Shown: positions 8,548 through 17,319 of the stretch, piece by piece | Position numbering within the stretch: position 1 is the stretch's first letter | How the letters are laid out: each line of letters starts with the position of its first letter | Assembly: GCA_964400285.1 (NCBI GenBank) | Contig: CAYNTK010000001.1 | Span: 248,001 to 312,000 of the forward strand | Direction: 5' to 3' | From: FEN-1279 sp964400285 | GTDB lineage: Bacteria; Bacteroidota; Ignavibacteria; Tepidaquicellales; Tepidaquicellaceae | DNA length: 64,000 nt | Program-made: the position numbers and the translations under genes | The notes under the pieces: generated by a model | Databases searched by the model: none | Seen by the model: the letters and a program-made list of their open reading frames with translations, nothing else | Told to the model about the DNA's origin: nothing

Positions 8548-10371
8548 TTAGGTTCTACTAAATCTTTTATCAAGTTCTTCAGTAGTAATTCGGATTACTG
8601 TTGGTCTTCCATGTGGACAAACGTAAGGCATTTTACATGCAAATAAACTATCAATCAAAGAGAGCATTTCTTGCTTTGAAATTGTATCTCCTGATTTAAT
8701 TGCACTTTTGCAAGCGAAAGATTTCGCAAGGTTATCACGTTTTTCGAGGTTTAATTTTAATTCATATTCTTTATATTGATTTATTAATTCCTGAAAAATT
8801 TTATATTCATCACCAATTTTTACATCCGAAGGTAAACCAGTGATTTCAACTTTCTCATTTTTGATTAATTTAAAATTAAATCCAAGATTATGTAATTCAT
8901 CTTTTAATGATTCAACAATTTTATAATCGAGTTTTGTAAGATTAATTGTTATTGGAATTAATAATTGTTGTGAAAAAGAGGCTTGTGAGTCAAGCATTAA
9001 AACTGCTTTTTCATATAGAATTCTCTCGTGTGCCGCGTGCTGGTCTATAATCATTAAACCGGTTTCAGTTTGGCACATAATATATTTATTCTGAAACTGC
9101 CATACGTTAAATTCTTCAGAATCCGTTAATTTATGCTCGAATAAATTCGTTTTTTCTTCAGGTTCGATAATGTTATTGTTGCTAAAAAGTTCGTTTGTAA
9201 TTTCCGAATATGTATGTATGTTTGCACTTGATTCTCTTTTAAATGTTCGTGTATCAAATGAATCTTTTTTGGGCAAAGTAAAAATTGAACTTTTATTTGC
9301 GAATTCTTTATGAATTAAAGTTGCTCCTTTATCAAGTGTTTCATTGCTTTCTGAAAAACCAATGTCGAATGTTATATTTGCATTTCTTAATGCTTGCCTA
9401 ACCGAATTTTTTATAAATCCAAATATTGCTCCTTCATCTTCGAATTTAACTTCCAGTTTAGAGGGATGAACATTTACATCAACTTTTTGCGGGTCTAATT
9501 TAATGAAAATAAAGAATGAAGGGAAATTTCCTTTTTCAACTAAGTCATCGTATCCAGAATAAACAGCATAGTTCAGGTTTTTACTTAAAATAAATCTATT
9601 ATTTAAATAAAAATACTGGTCAGCTTTAGCTTTTCTTACAAAATTTGGTTTGGAGATATATCCACTTAAATTTACTAAGTTATTTCCAGATTCGATTTTT
9701 ATCAAAGATTCAGTAAGGTCAAAATTGAATATTTCCGATAATCTTTTCAATAAGTCTGATTTTTTTAGATCGAATATTTTCTCATCATCATTATAAAAAG
9801 AAAAAGAGATGTCAGGATGAGAAATTGCAAGTTTTACAAAAGTCTCATAAATGTGTCTATATTCTGTATTATCGGATTTCAGAAAATTTCTTCTGGCAGG
9901 TGTGTTGTAAAAAATATTTCTTACTGCTATCGATGTCCCAAAATCACAACTTGTTTTTGTTACTTGTTTTACTTCATCACCCTCGATTTTTATGTATGTT
10001 CCGACATCTTCCGATTTCACTCTTGTTTTCATTTCTACTTGAGAAATCGAACAAATGGAAGCAAGTGCTTCACCACGGAATCCAAGTGTAGAAATGCTTT
10101 CAAGGTCTTCTATCGTAGAAATTTTGCTTGTAGAATGTCTGCGGAAACTCATTATTGCGTCTTCTTCGGTCATACCGCTTCCATTATCTTTTACCTGTAT
10201 TAACGATTTCCCCGAATCTTTAATTATAAGTGTTATTTCATTTGCACCTGAATCAATCGAATTTTCTATTAATTCTTTCACAACCGATTCGGGTCTGTTT
10301 ACAACTTCACCCGCCGCAATTTTGTTCGCAATTGTATGTGGTAATATTTTAATCTTGTTTTCCAAATTCAA
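8548..10371 (-). CDS. mutL: DNA mismatch repair protein MutL
   Basis: Couples MutS mismatch recognition to strand incision. The N-terminal GHKL ATPase shows IAAGEVVNRPESVVKELIEN, DNGSGM and FRGEALASI; the C-terminal domain carries DQHAAHERILYE at about residues 443-454, the DQHA-X2-E-X4-E metal-binding endonuclease motif, and later CPHGRP. It is therefore the MutH-independent, self-nicking type. Length 607 is typical. The TTG start at 10371 overlaps the TGA of the preceding DUF421 gene (TTGA), which suggests translational coupling; the reading MNLENKIKILPHTIANKIAAGEVV fits the family N-terminus exactly. Confidence 0.97.
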   Translation of the reverse strand: MNLENKIKILPHTIANKIAAGEVVNRPESVVKELIENSIDSGANEITLIIKDSGKSLIQVKDNGSGMTEEDAIMSFRRHSTSKISTIEDLESISTLGFRGEALASICSISQVEMKTRVKSEDVGTYIKIEGDEVKQVTKTSCDFGTSIAVRNIFYNTPARRNFLKSDNTEYRHIYETFVKLAISHPDISFSFYNDDEKIFDLKKSDLLKRLSEIFNFDLTESLIKIESGNNLVNLSGYISKPNFVRKAKADQYFYLNNRFILSKNLNYAVYSGYDDLVEKGNFPSFFIFIKLDPQKVDVNVHPSKLEVKFEDEGAIFGFIKNSVRQALRNANITFDIGFSESNETLDKGATLIHKEFANKSSIFTLPKKDSFDTRTFKRESSANIHTYSEITNELFSNNNIIEPEEKTNLFEHKLTDSEEFNVWQFQNKYIMCQTETGLMIIDQHAAHERILYEKAVLMLDSQASFSQQLLIPITINLTKLDYKIVESLKDELHNLGFNFKLIKNEKVEITGLPSDVKIGDEYKIFQELINQYKEYELKLNLEKRDNLAKSFACKSAIKSGDTISKQEMLSLIDSLFACKMPYVCPHGRPTVIRITTEELDKRFSRT

Positions 10372-10880
10372 TCGTTCTTTTTAATGATTTTGTGAGCTCT
10401 TCTTCTTCGTACGGATTTCTTGGTGTAATTATCTGAAATTATACTTATATTTCCATCGTTTTCGAGAATAGCAAAATCCACATCTTCAATTTTTGCAACA
10501 CCGTGTTCGCGAACCGCTGCTTCGAGCTCATCAATCGAAATTTTTTCTTTATTTAAGTTATTTCTAATTAATTTCCCATTATGAATTAAAAGCACAGGTT
10601 CCCCCTCTATAAAACCTTTTGCCTTTTTGAATCTGTATGTAATGAATTTTAAAATGATGTTTACAAGAAAAAGTGAACCTGCTGCGATAATTCCTCCAGA
10701 AAGACTGTTATCCGAACCGACCATTGCATTTTGAACCGCATTACTGATTAAAAGAATAAATACTAAATCTATAACCGATAGCTGAGCTAATTCTTTTTTC
10801 CCTGATATTCGAATCGCTATTATGATAAATAAATATATTATAACGCTTCTTACTACAATTTCTAAAATGCTGTTTATCAT
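10368..10880 (-). CDS. DUF421/YetF-family membrane protein
   Basis: Inner-membrane protein of unknown biochemical role. The N-terminus has three hydrophobic segments with RSVIIYLFIIIAIRISGKKELAQLS, the classic YetF beginning with the GKKE/R-L-Q-L motif, and ISNAVQNAMVGSDNSL. The cytoplasmic C-terminal domain contains GEPVLLIHNGKLIRNNL and the ELEAAVREHGVAKIEDVDFAILE stretch typical of the family. At 170 residues it is a short but complete version. Both ends overlap neighbours by four bases (ATGA with ftsY, TTGA with mutL), so it is translated within that operon. Confidence 0.9.
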   Translation of the reverse strand: MINSILEIVVRSVIIYLFIIIAIRISGKKELAQLSVIDLVFILLISNAVQNAMVGSDNSLSGGIIAAGSLFLVNIILKFITYRFKKAKGFIEGEPVLLIHNGKLIRNNLNKEKISIDELEAAVREHGVAKIEDVDFAILENDGNISIISDNYTKKSVRRRRAHKIIKKND

Positions 10881-11821
10881 TTTTCGAAAAGTGCCTTTAT
10901 AAATTTTTCACTTTCAAAAATCTGTAAATCATCTATTTGTTCTCCTACTCCTATGAACCTTACAGGTATTTTCATTTCATTGTTAATCTTAATCACTATT
11001 CCGCCTTTCGCGGTACCATCGAGTTTAGTTAGTATTATTCCTGTTATTTTTCCGAGTGCATTTGCGAATTCTTTCACTTGATTTAATCCGTTTTGTCCCG
11101 TCGTCGCATCTATAACGATAAAAATCTCATTCGGAATTTCAGGAATTACTTTCTGAATTACTCTTTTGATTTTTTTTAATTCTTCCATAAGGTGAGCTTT
11201 GTTGTGTAGTCTTCCAGCAGTATCTATAATTACAACATCAGTTTTTCTGTTAACTGCCGCTTGTACGGTATCGTATGCTACCGATGCAGGGTCATTGCTT
11301 TTTGGATTTTGAATAATATCTACACCTGCTTTTTTTGCCCAGATTTCAAGTTGCTCATTCGCCGCCGCCCTGAATGTATCAGCAGAACCTATTAAAACGG
11401 ATTTTCCTGCTTGCTTAAAATTATATGCAAGTTTTCCTATCGATGTGGTCTTACCAACTCCGTTTACTCCCACTATCATTATTACATAAGGCTTTTGTGA
11501 AATATTAAAATCGAATGATTGAAATTCCGATGTCGAATCTATAAAAACTTTTTTAATCTCACTTATTACGAAATCGTTTAGTTCTTCTTCAGTTTCGTAT
11601 TTATCTGCTTTTGCTCTCTCTTTTATGTTCGAAATAATTTTCTCCGCAGTATCGAAACCCATATCCGATAATAAAAATATCTCTTCCAGTTCCGATAAGA
11701 ATTCATCGTCTATCTTTGTTCTTGCTTTTATTAACCTGTTAACTTTTACGAGTAATCCGTCTTTTGTTTTTGTTAAACCTTCTTTTAGTTTCGTGAAACC
11801 AAGTTTATCTAATAATGACAT
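10877..11821 (-). CDS. ftsY: Signal recognition particle receptor FtsY
   Basis: GTPase that docks SRP-ribosome complexes at the inner membrane for cotranslational insertion. The N-domain helices (residues 1-90) are followed by the G domain: P-loop GVNGVGKT (118-125), the I-box DTFRAAANEQL, DTAGRLHNKAHLMEEL, TKLDGTAKGG and the closing VGEQIDDLQIF. The acidic A domain is absent, giving a short 314-residue protein as is common in this phylum. Its TGA overlaps the ATG of the DUF421 gene. It starts 8 bases downstream of the acyl-CoA dehydrogenase. Confidence 0.97.
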   Translation of the reverse strand: MSLLDKLGFTKLKEGLTKTKDGLLVKVNRLIKARTKIDDEFLSELEEIFLLSDMGFDTAEKIISNIKERAKADKYETEEELNDFVISEIKKVFIDSTSEFQSFDFNISQKPYVIMIVGVNGVGKTTSIGKLAYNFKQAGKSVLIGSADTFRAAANEQLEIWAKKAGVDIIQNPKSNDPASVAYDTVQAAVNRKTDVVIIDTAGRLHNKAHLMEELKKIKRVIQKVIPEIPNEIFIVIDATTGQNGLNQVKEFANALGKITGIILTKLDGTAKGGIVIKINNEMKIPVRFIGVGEQIDDLQIFESEKFIKALFEK

Positions 11822-11828
11822 AATTTAT

Positions 11829-12974
11829 CTAAAAATAATTTAATATGTTTTTTGCGATTATCATTCTTTGTACTTCGGAAGTGCCTTCGCCAATGGTCAT
11901 TAACTTTACATCGCGGTAAAGTTTTTCGACAGGGAAGTCTTTTGTGAAACCATATCCTCCGTATACTTGTACAGCTTCATTTGCCGCTCTAACCGCAACT
12001 TCACTTGCAAAATATTTTGCCATTGATGCCTGCATATTTATATTTTGTCCTTTTTCCTTCATATAAGCAGCTTTAAAGTTTAATAATCTCGCAGCTTCTA
12101 TTTCGGTTGCTATTTCGGAAATCTTGAATTGTGTTGCCTGAAATTCGGATAAATATCTCCCGAATTGTTGCCTCTCCTTTGAATATTTTATTATTGCATC
12201 TAATGCTCCCTGTGCTATGCCAAGTGAAAGTGCTGCGATTGCTATCCTTCCACCGTCGAGAATCTGAAGAACCTGCTGGAAACCTTCATTCTCATTCCCG
12301 ATTAGATTTTCAAATGGAACTTTTACATTCTCAAAAATCAATTCAGCCGTATCGGAAGAACGCATTCCGAGTTTATTCTCTTTTTTACCGACTTTAAAAC
12401 CATCCATTCCTTTCTCGAGAATGAAAGCCGATATTCCTTTTTTCTGGTTTGCCTTATCCGTAACTGCCGTTACCACTGCTATTTCACCGACTGTTCCCTG
12501 TGTAATGAACATCTTGCTTCCGTTTAAAAAATAATATCCGTCTTTTTTCTCGGCAAATGATTTCATTGATGAAGCATCACTTCCCGATACGTTTTCCGTT
12601 AAACCCCAAGCACCTAATTTTTTTCCTGATGTTAATTCTGGTAAATATTTTTTCTTTTGTGTTTCGTTTCCAAAAGAAAATATGTGATTTGTACATAATC
12701 CATTATGAGAAGCAATTGTTAAACCAATGGAAGGGTCAATTCTTGATATTTCTTCAATTATAATTGCATATTCTGTGATAGAAAAATTGGAGCCACCATA
12801 TTCTTCCGGAAAAATTATTCCCATAAATCCCAGTTCACCCAATTTATTAATTATTTCAAAAGGGAATTCCTGTGATTCATCGTATTTCATTACGATAGGT
12901 GCAATTTCTTTTTCTGCAAAATCTCTTGCGAGCTTTTTTACTTCGAGTTCTCTTTCTGAAAATGTAAAATCCAT
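11829..12974 (-). CDS. Acyl-CoA dehydrogenase
   Basis: FAD enzyme that introduces the alpha-beta double bond in acyl-CoA thioesters, passing electrons to ETF. The order is canonical: helical N-domain, GAWGLTENVSGSDASSMK for the flavin-binding middle domain, LGMRSSDTAELIFENVKVP, then the C-domain with RQQFGRYLSEFQATQFKI and QVYGGYGFTKDFPVEKLYRD. The catalytic glutamate is in GEGTSEVQRMIIAKNIL. At 381 residues it matches short/medium-chain or butyryl-CoA type enzymes; chain length cannot be judged. It starts the tightly spaced run towards ftsY. Confidence 0.93.
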   Translation of the reverse strand: MDFTFSERELEVKKLARDFAEKEIAPIVMKYDESQEFPFEIINKLGELGFMGIIFPEEYGGSNFSITEYAIIIEEISRIDPSIGLTIASHNGLCTNHIFSFGNETQKKKYLPELTSGKKLGAWGLTENVSGSDASSMKSFAEKKDGYYFLNGSKMFITQGTVGEIAVVTAVTDKANQKKGISAFILEKGMDGFKVGKKENKLGMRSSDTAELIFENVKVPFENLIGNENEGFQQVLQILDGGRIAIAALSLGIAQGALDAIIKYSKERQQFGRYLSEFQATQFKISEIATEIEAARLLNFKAAYMKEKGQNINMQASMAKYFASEVAVRAANEAVQVYGGYGFTKDFPVEKLYRDVKLMTIGEGTSEVQRMIIAKNILNYF

Positions 12975-13044
12975 TGTTTTAATTATTTGATTTTTTATAT
13001 TTTAAATTCAAAACACAAAAATCATCTATTTAAGTTCTTTATTT

Positions 13045-13515
13045 TTAATGCTCGTTTGCTATACTCTCGCTTCCGCTAAAAAGATTTTGTAAATTGAGAG
13101 ATGGTGCTTTGGTTTTGGTTGCAAGAAATACATATGTTCTTGCAAGATGGTCTTTCCCTGCTCCAAGTATTGTGCTTACCAGTCCGAGATTTTCTTTCAA
13201 TTTATCGGCTTTAACCTCTTTAAAAATTACGTTCCATATACCGACTTCCAGTGCATTAATTGCAGTTTGCACTTCGAACAAATCATATCCAGAACCATAT
13301 CTTTCGGTTGCTATTTTTTCTGTGTAATCCAGCATCGGCAATAATTCTTTCTTCTTGACACATTGTATTACTTTTTTTAATAGGTTATTCAACTTTGTCT
13401 TTGTTCTTTCTTGCCCGACTTTAGAATATCCTTTCAACTTATCATTTTGCACTGCTTTGCAAGCATCTGCAATTATTTTTTCCGAATTGGCTTCAAGTAA
13501 TTTTATTAAATCCAT
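13045..13515 (-). CDS. Small helical protein, possibly RsbRD N-terminal domain-like
   Basis: Not firmly recognised. The 156-residue protein is predicted all-helical without signal peptide or membrane segment. Its layout (DACKAVQNDKLKGYSKVG, then LLPMLDYTEKIATERYGSGYDLFEVQTAINALEVGIWNVI, then GAGKDHLARTYVFLA) resembles the globin-like sensor domain at the N-terminus of RsbRD co-antagonists, but no STAS domain follows. The family assignment is tentative. It lies upstream of the acyl-CoA dehydrogenase (70-base gap) and downstream of tsaD on the same strand. Confidence 0.55.
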   Translation of the reverse strand: MDLIKLLEANSEKIIADACKAVQNDKLKGYSKVGQERTKTKLNNLLKKVIQCVKKKELLPMLDYTEKIATERYGSGYDLFEVQTAINALEVGIWNVIFKEVKADKLKENLGLVSTILGAGKDHLARTYVFLATKTKAPSLNLQNLFSGSESIANEH

Positions 13516-13577
13516 TTTTTCATATTTTAATTCGTGAAAATAATTATTTTTATTATTGAATTCAAGCTTGATTGATT

Positions 13578-14603
13578 TTAAAGTGAATTTAAATCTATTC
13601 TTGGCATTGCTTTTATGTTGTATGATTCATTATTGAAAAATTTTTTATCCTTCGATTTGATATATTTATAATATCCCGTAATGCCTACCATTCCTGCATT
13701 ATCGGTAGAATACGATAATTCGGGAATATAGATATTATAACCCTTTTCTTTTAATTGCCCAAATTTCTCTTTTAAACCGGAGTTTGCCGATACACCGCCC
13801 GAAATTGATATGTTTTTTATTCCCGATTCATCTGCAGCTTTTTTCGTTTTTAAAAATAAACTTTCTATCATAGCTTTTTGAAAAGATGCACATATATCAC
13901 AGTTTAATTTTTCATTTTTATTTTTTTCAAAATCGATATTTTTTAAAAAATATAATACCGAAGTTTTTATTCCGGAAAAAGAGAAATCATATTTTTTATT
14001 TTTAATATTTGCAAGCGGAAATTTATGAAAATTCGGGTTTCCTTTTTTTGCAAGTTTGTCTATAATAGGACCTCCGGGATAGCCAAGTCCAAGCATTTTC
14101 GCTACCTTATCGAACGCTTCTCCTGCTGCATCGTCAACGGTTGTTCCTAAAAGTTTATGTTTAAAAAAATCTTCCACTAATATTAATAGTGTATGTCCAC
14201 CCGAAACTATAAGGGATATAAATGGAAAATCGAATTTATCTTTTTGAATAAATGATGAATATATATGAGCCTGAATATGATTTACAGGAACAAACGGAAC
14301 ATTAAGCGACAGTGCCAGTGATTTTGCAAAATTCAGTCCTATTAACAAAGCTCCAATTAATCCCGGCTCTGATGTTGCGGCAATTAAATTAATATCCCTT
14401 TTATCGACTTTTGAATCTATTAGTGCTTTCTCTGTAATTTCTACTATACTTTTTAAATGTTCGCGAGATGCAACTTCGGGAACAACTCCACCGTATTTGG
14501 AGTGAAAGTATTGTGAAAGGATAATGTTAGATAAAACATTATCATTTTTTAAAACTGCAACTGAAGTTTCATCACAAGAAGTTTCAAAAGCTAAAGTGAA
14601 CAT
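13578..14603 (-). CDS. tsaD: tRNA N6-adenosine threonylcarbamoyltransferase TsaD
   Basis: Transfers threonylcarbamoyl to A37 of tRNAs that read ANN codons, together with TsaB, TsaC and TsaE. The protein begins MFTLAFETSCDETSVAVL, the ASKHA phosphate-1 loop; it has the metal ligand motif VNHIQAHIYS, VSGGHT, and GGVSANSGLKE and SYSTDNAGMVG. From the ATG at 14603 the length is 341, the family norm. The open frame extends 78 codons further upstream, but that part is not TsaD-like and would run through the start of the divergent plus-strand gene, so it is rejected. Confidence 0.96.
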   Translation of the reverse strand: MFTLAFETSCDETSVAVLKNDNVLSNIILSQYFHSKYGGVVPEVASREHLKSIVEITEKALIDSKVDKRDINLIAATSEPGLIGALLIGLNFAKSLALSLNVPFVPVNHIQAHIYSSFIQKDKFDFPFISLIVSGGHTLLILVEDFFKHKLLGTTVDDAAGEAFDKVAKMLGLGYPGGPIIDKLAKKGNPNFHKFPLANIKNKKYDFSFSGIKTSVLYFLKNIDFEKNKNEKLNCDICASFQKAMIESLFLKTKKAADESGIKNISISGGVSANSGLKEKFGQLKEKGYNIYIPELSYSTDNAGMVGITGYYKYIKSKDKKFFNNESYNIKAMPRIDLNSL

Positions 14604-14644
14604 ATTATATTGAAGTTTTGTAATAATAAAATTAATTTGATAAT

Positions 14645-15916
14645 ATGAATAAAAATAGAACAAAATTTTTACTTTTTTTATTATTAGTACCATTTGTATT
14701 AAATAGTCAAACGAGATTGCTAATTCCGATGGAGTCATCAGGACAGACGAATCATTTAAAAGCTTATGGTATTGCATATAGACATTTGTTATCGGGGAGA
14801 GAACTTGATTGGCTATTAAATTATAGAGGAGGAGCATTTCTTTTTAATTATAGTAGTTCGCTCGAGAATGAATGTAGGGAAAAAGGTGTAAGTTATGAAA
14901 TTTTAGACGGGACTCAGACTGCACAAATATATGCCGAAGTAAAAGATGAATCGAAAAATATGGATGTTATTAGACTCGAAAAAGTTGCACGTTTAGCAGT
15001 TTATATTCCACCTAATACATTACCCTGGGATGATGCAGTTCAACTTGCAATGGATTATGCGGAAATTCCTTATGATAAATTATGGGATGAAGAAGTATTG
15101 ACTGGTAAATTGAAAGGGTATGACTGGATTCACCTTCACCATGAAGATTTTACTGGACAGTACGGGAAATTCTTCGCTACTTATGGCACTGCCCCTTGGT
15201 ATATTACTCAAATGAAAGCTAATGAAGATATGGCGAAGAAATTTGGATTTAGTAAAGTTTCCAGACTTAAACTTGCCGTAGTAAAAAAATTGAAGGAGTA
15301 TATAGCAAACGGTGGATTTTTATTTACAATGTGTTCTGCGACTGATACTTATGATATAGCACTTGCTGTTCAATATACAGATATTTGTGATATTATGTAT
15401 GATGGTGATGGTTATGATATAGAAGCAAATAATAAATTAGATTTTTCCGAGTGTATTGCATTTCAGGATTTTCAGATAGAATTAAATCCGTATATGTATA
15501 AATATTCGAATATAGATATTACGCAGGATTTACTGTATGTTGGCTCTTATAATGATAATTTTAAATTAGTAGAATTTTCAGCAAAATTTGACCCTGTTCC
15601 TACGATGTTAATTCAATGCCATACTTCATTAGTAAAAGGATTTATGGGACAAACGACAGGTTTTCATAAAAGATTTATAAAACCAAATGTAACAATTTTA
15701 GGAATGAATGAAGGGACAGATTATGTAAAATATGTTCATGGAAATTACGGAAAGGGGACATTTACTTTACTTGGCGGACATGACCCTGAGGATTATCAAC
15801 ACCTTGTAGGAGCACCAAAAACGGAGTTGAATAATTATCCTAATTCTCCCGGATATAGGCTAATTTTAAATAATGTTTTATTTCCAGCAGCTAAAAAGAA
15901 AAAGTTAAAAACGTAA
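14645..15916 (+). CDS. Conserved exported protein (often auto-annotated asparagine synthetase B)
   Basis: Function unknown. A signal peptide (FLLFLLLVPFVLNSQ) precedes a 400-residue globular domain with SSGQTNHLKAYGIAYRHLL, WLLNYRGGAFLF, LHHEDFTGQYGKF and NGGFLFTMCSATDTYDIALA. I recall this family from Bacteroidota and relatives, where databases frequently label it asparagine synthetase B, although no class-II amidotransferase Cys2 or PP-loop SGGxDS motif is visible, so that name should not be trusted. The GGFLF-MCSATDT segment looks like a class-I amidotransferase-like alpha/beta core (inference). Its stop overlaps the ATG of the next gene (TAATG). Divergent from tsaD. Confidence 0.75.
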   Translation: MNKNRTKFLLFLLLVPFVLNSQTRLLIPMESSGQTNHLKAYGIAYRHLLSGRELDWLLNYRGGAFLFNYSSSLENECREKGVSYEILDGTQTAQIYAEVKDESKNMDVIRLEKVARLAVYIPPNTLPWDDAVQLAMDYAEIPYDKLWDEEVLTGKLKGYDWIHLHHEDFTGQYGKFFATYGTAPWYITQMKANEDMAKKFGFSKVSRLKLAVVKKLKEYIANGGFLFTMCSATDTYDIALAVQYTDICDIMYDGDGYDIEANNKLDFSECIAFQDFQIELNPYMYKYSNIDITQDLLYVGSYNDNFKLVEFSAKFDPVPTMLIQCHTSLVKGFMGQTTGFHKRFIKPNVTILGMNEGTDYVKYVHGNYGKGTFTLLGGHDPEDYQHLVGAPKTELNNYPNSPGYRLILNNVLFPAAKKKKLKT

Positions 15917-16809
15917 TGAGAAGATATATTATATTTATTTTTTATTTATCATTTTTATTTTTAGTGTCATGTGATTCAAATGAAAGTTCAAATTCTGAGT
16001 CGTATTTAAAAGATGATGCAGGGAATTTATTTTCGAAAGATATAAATCCTAAAAGGGTAATTTCACTTGCTCCAAACATAACCGAAACAATTTATGAGCT
16101 TAAGGTAGAAAATAAACTCGTAGGTGTAACCAATTATTGCGACTATCCCCCAGAAGTTAAATTAAAAGAAAAGGTTGGCTCACTACTTGATCCAAATATT
16201 GAAATTATTACATCTTTAGAACCTGATTTAATATTTATGACTACCGAAGGTAATTCTAAATACACTTATTTGTCTTTAAAGAGTAGTGGTTTTAAGGTTT
16301 ATGTTGCAAATCCAAATGACATAAATGGTATAATAAGAATGATAGAAAATATAGGGATAATTATGGGTAAAAAAGGAGAAGGTGAAAAGATTTCGGAAAA
16401 AATAAAGGATACCGAAAAGTACTATAAAATTCAAAAAGATGAAAATAAAATATTGAAATGTTTTATGATTGTGTCTTTAAATCCGTTAATAACAGTTAAC
16501 AAGTTCACATATATTAACGAATTAATTGAATTAGCAGGATTCACAAATATATATTCAGATGAATTAATAGAATATCCTAATGTGAATTATGAAGATGTGC
16601 TGAATAAAAATCCGGATTATATCTTTTTTTTGTGCGATACAACTAAAACTGATATTGTAGAAGAAACTAAATCTGAAATTAAAAACAGACTTAGTATAGT
16701 AAATGCATCAAAGAATAATAAAATATTTGGAATAGACGAAAATATTATTTCAAGACCTGGACCAAGGGTAATGGAAGGTGTAAAGTTGCTAATGTCAAAA
16801 GTTTTTTAA
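15916..16809 (+). CDS. BtuF/FepB-like substrate-binding lipoprotein
   Basis: Periplasm-facing metal-chelate (cobalamin, haem or siderophore) binding lipoprotein. The lipobox LFLVSCDSN places the lipidated Cys near residue 19. The mature part follows the helical-backbone receptor pattern: KRVISLAPNITETIYEL, VGVTNYCDYPPEV, VGSLLDPNIEIITSLEPDLIF, then the long linker helix and a second lobe ending SRPGPRVMEGVKLL. Length 297 is normal. No permease or ATPase is adjacent, so it would have to work with a transporter encoded elsewhere. It overlaps the preceding exported protein by one base. Confidence 0.88.
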   Translation: MRRYIIFIFYLSFLFLVSCDSNESSNSESYLKDDAGNLFSKDINPKRVISLAPNITETIYELKVENKLVGVTNYCDYPPEVKLKEKVGSLLDPNIEIITSLEPDLIFMTTEGNSKYTYLSLKSSGFKVYVANPNDINGIIRMIENIGIIMGKKGEGEKISEKIKDTEKYYKIQKDENKILKCFMIVSLNPLITVNKFTYINELIELAGFTNIYSDELIEYPNVNYEDVLNKNPDYIFFLCDTTKTDIVEETKSEIKNRLSIVNASKNNKIFGIDENIISRPGPRVMEGVKLLMSKVF

Positions 16810-17319
16810 TATATTTCCGGCAATTTCTTTTATTCTTTCTTCAACCATATCAAGTTTACTATAAAGTTCTTTAATCTTTTTTTCTCTAATATTTATAATA
16901 TTATTCGTATTAGTAGTTTTTTCTTTGTTTTCAGTAGATATTTTTCTGCTTTTAATATTATTATCTTTAGTATTGTTGTGAGAGTTTTGAATATTTTCAG
17001 TGAATCTGATTGTATTAGAATATATATTTTCTTCTTTATATCTTTTTGCATTATCGCTTTTAAAAATAGTTCTGAGTTTATTATTCATCTCGTTAATCTT
17101 ATCTTCAACATAAATCGCATTCTTTGATTCGGTTGTTTTAGAAAATATTGGTTTGTTTGTTTTTTCAAGTTCGTTTAACAGCATGTAGTTTTCCTCAATT
17201 TTTTTTCTAATAATTTCAGATGTATTAATATCTGGTGAAATACTAAAATTAAAACTTTTTTTAATTAGATTTATATTATTATCAAGTTTAGTAATTTTAT
17301 CTCCTAAAGTGTCAAACAT
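16795..17319 (-). CDS. Coiled-coil protein of unknown function
   Basis: Not recognised. A 174-residue hydrophilic, Asn/Lys-rich protein with no signal or membrane segment. Three heptad-like stretches stand out: LGDKITKLDNNINLIKKS, VEDKINEMNNKLRTIF and LYSKLDMVEERIKEIAG, separated by low-complexity Asn/Lys/Thr. The same pattern (hydrophobic-x2-IE/ID-x-K/R-I-K-x-I) recurs in the coiled-coil part of the 622-residue protein at 20925-22793, so the two probably share ancestry or bind each other. The 3' end overlaps the converging BtuF-like gene by 15 bases. A sigma-54-like sequence lies about 100 bases upstream. Confidence 0.6.
   Translation of the reverse strand: MFDTLGDKITKLDNNINLIKKSFNFSISPDINTSEIIRKKIEENYMLLNELEKTNKPIFSKTTESKNAIYVEDKINEMNNKLRTIFKSDNAKRYKEENIYSNTIRFTENIQNSHNNTKDNNIKSRKISTENKEKTTNTNNIINIREKKIKELYSKLDMVEERIKEIAGNILKNF

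Noticed and set aside
9817..10384. Several plus-strand frames opposite mutL
   Set aside because: Antisense shadows of the mutL ATPase domain.
14604..14837. N-terminal extension of the tsaD frame by 78 codons
   Set aside because: The extension has no TsaD similarity and runs through the start of the divergent exported-protein gene; the ATG at 14603 gives the family length.
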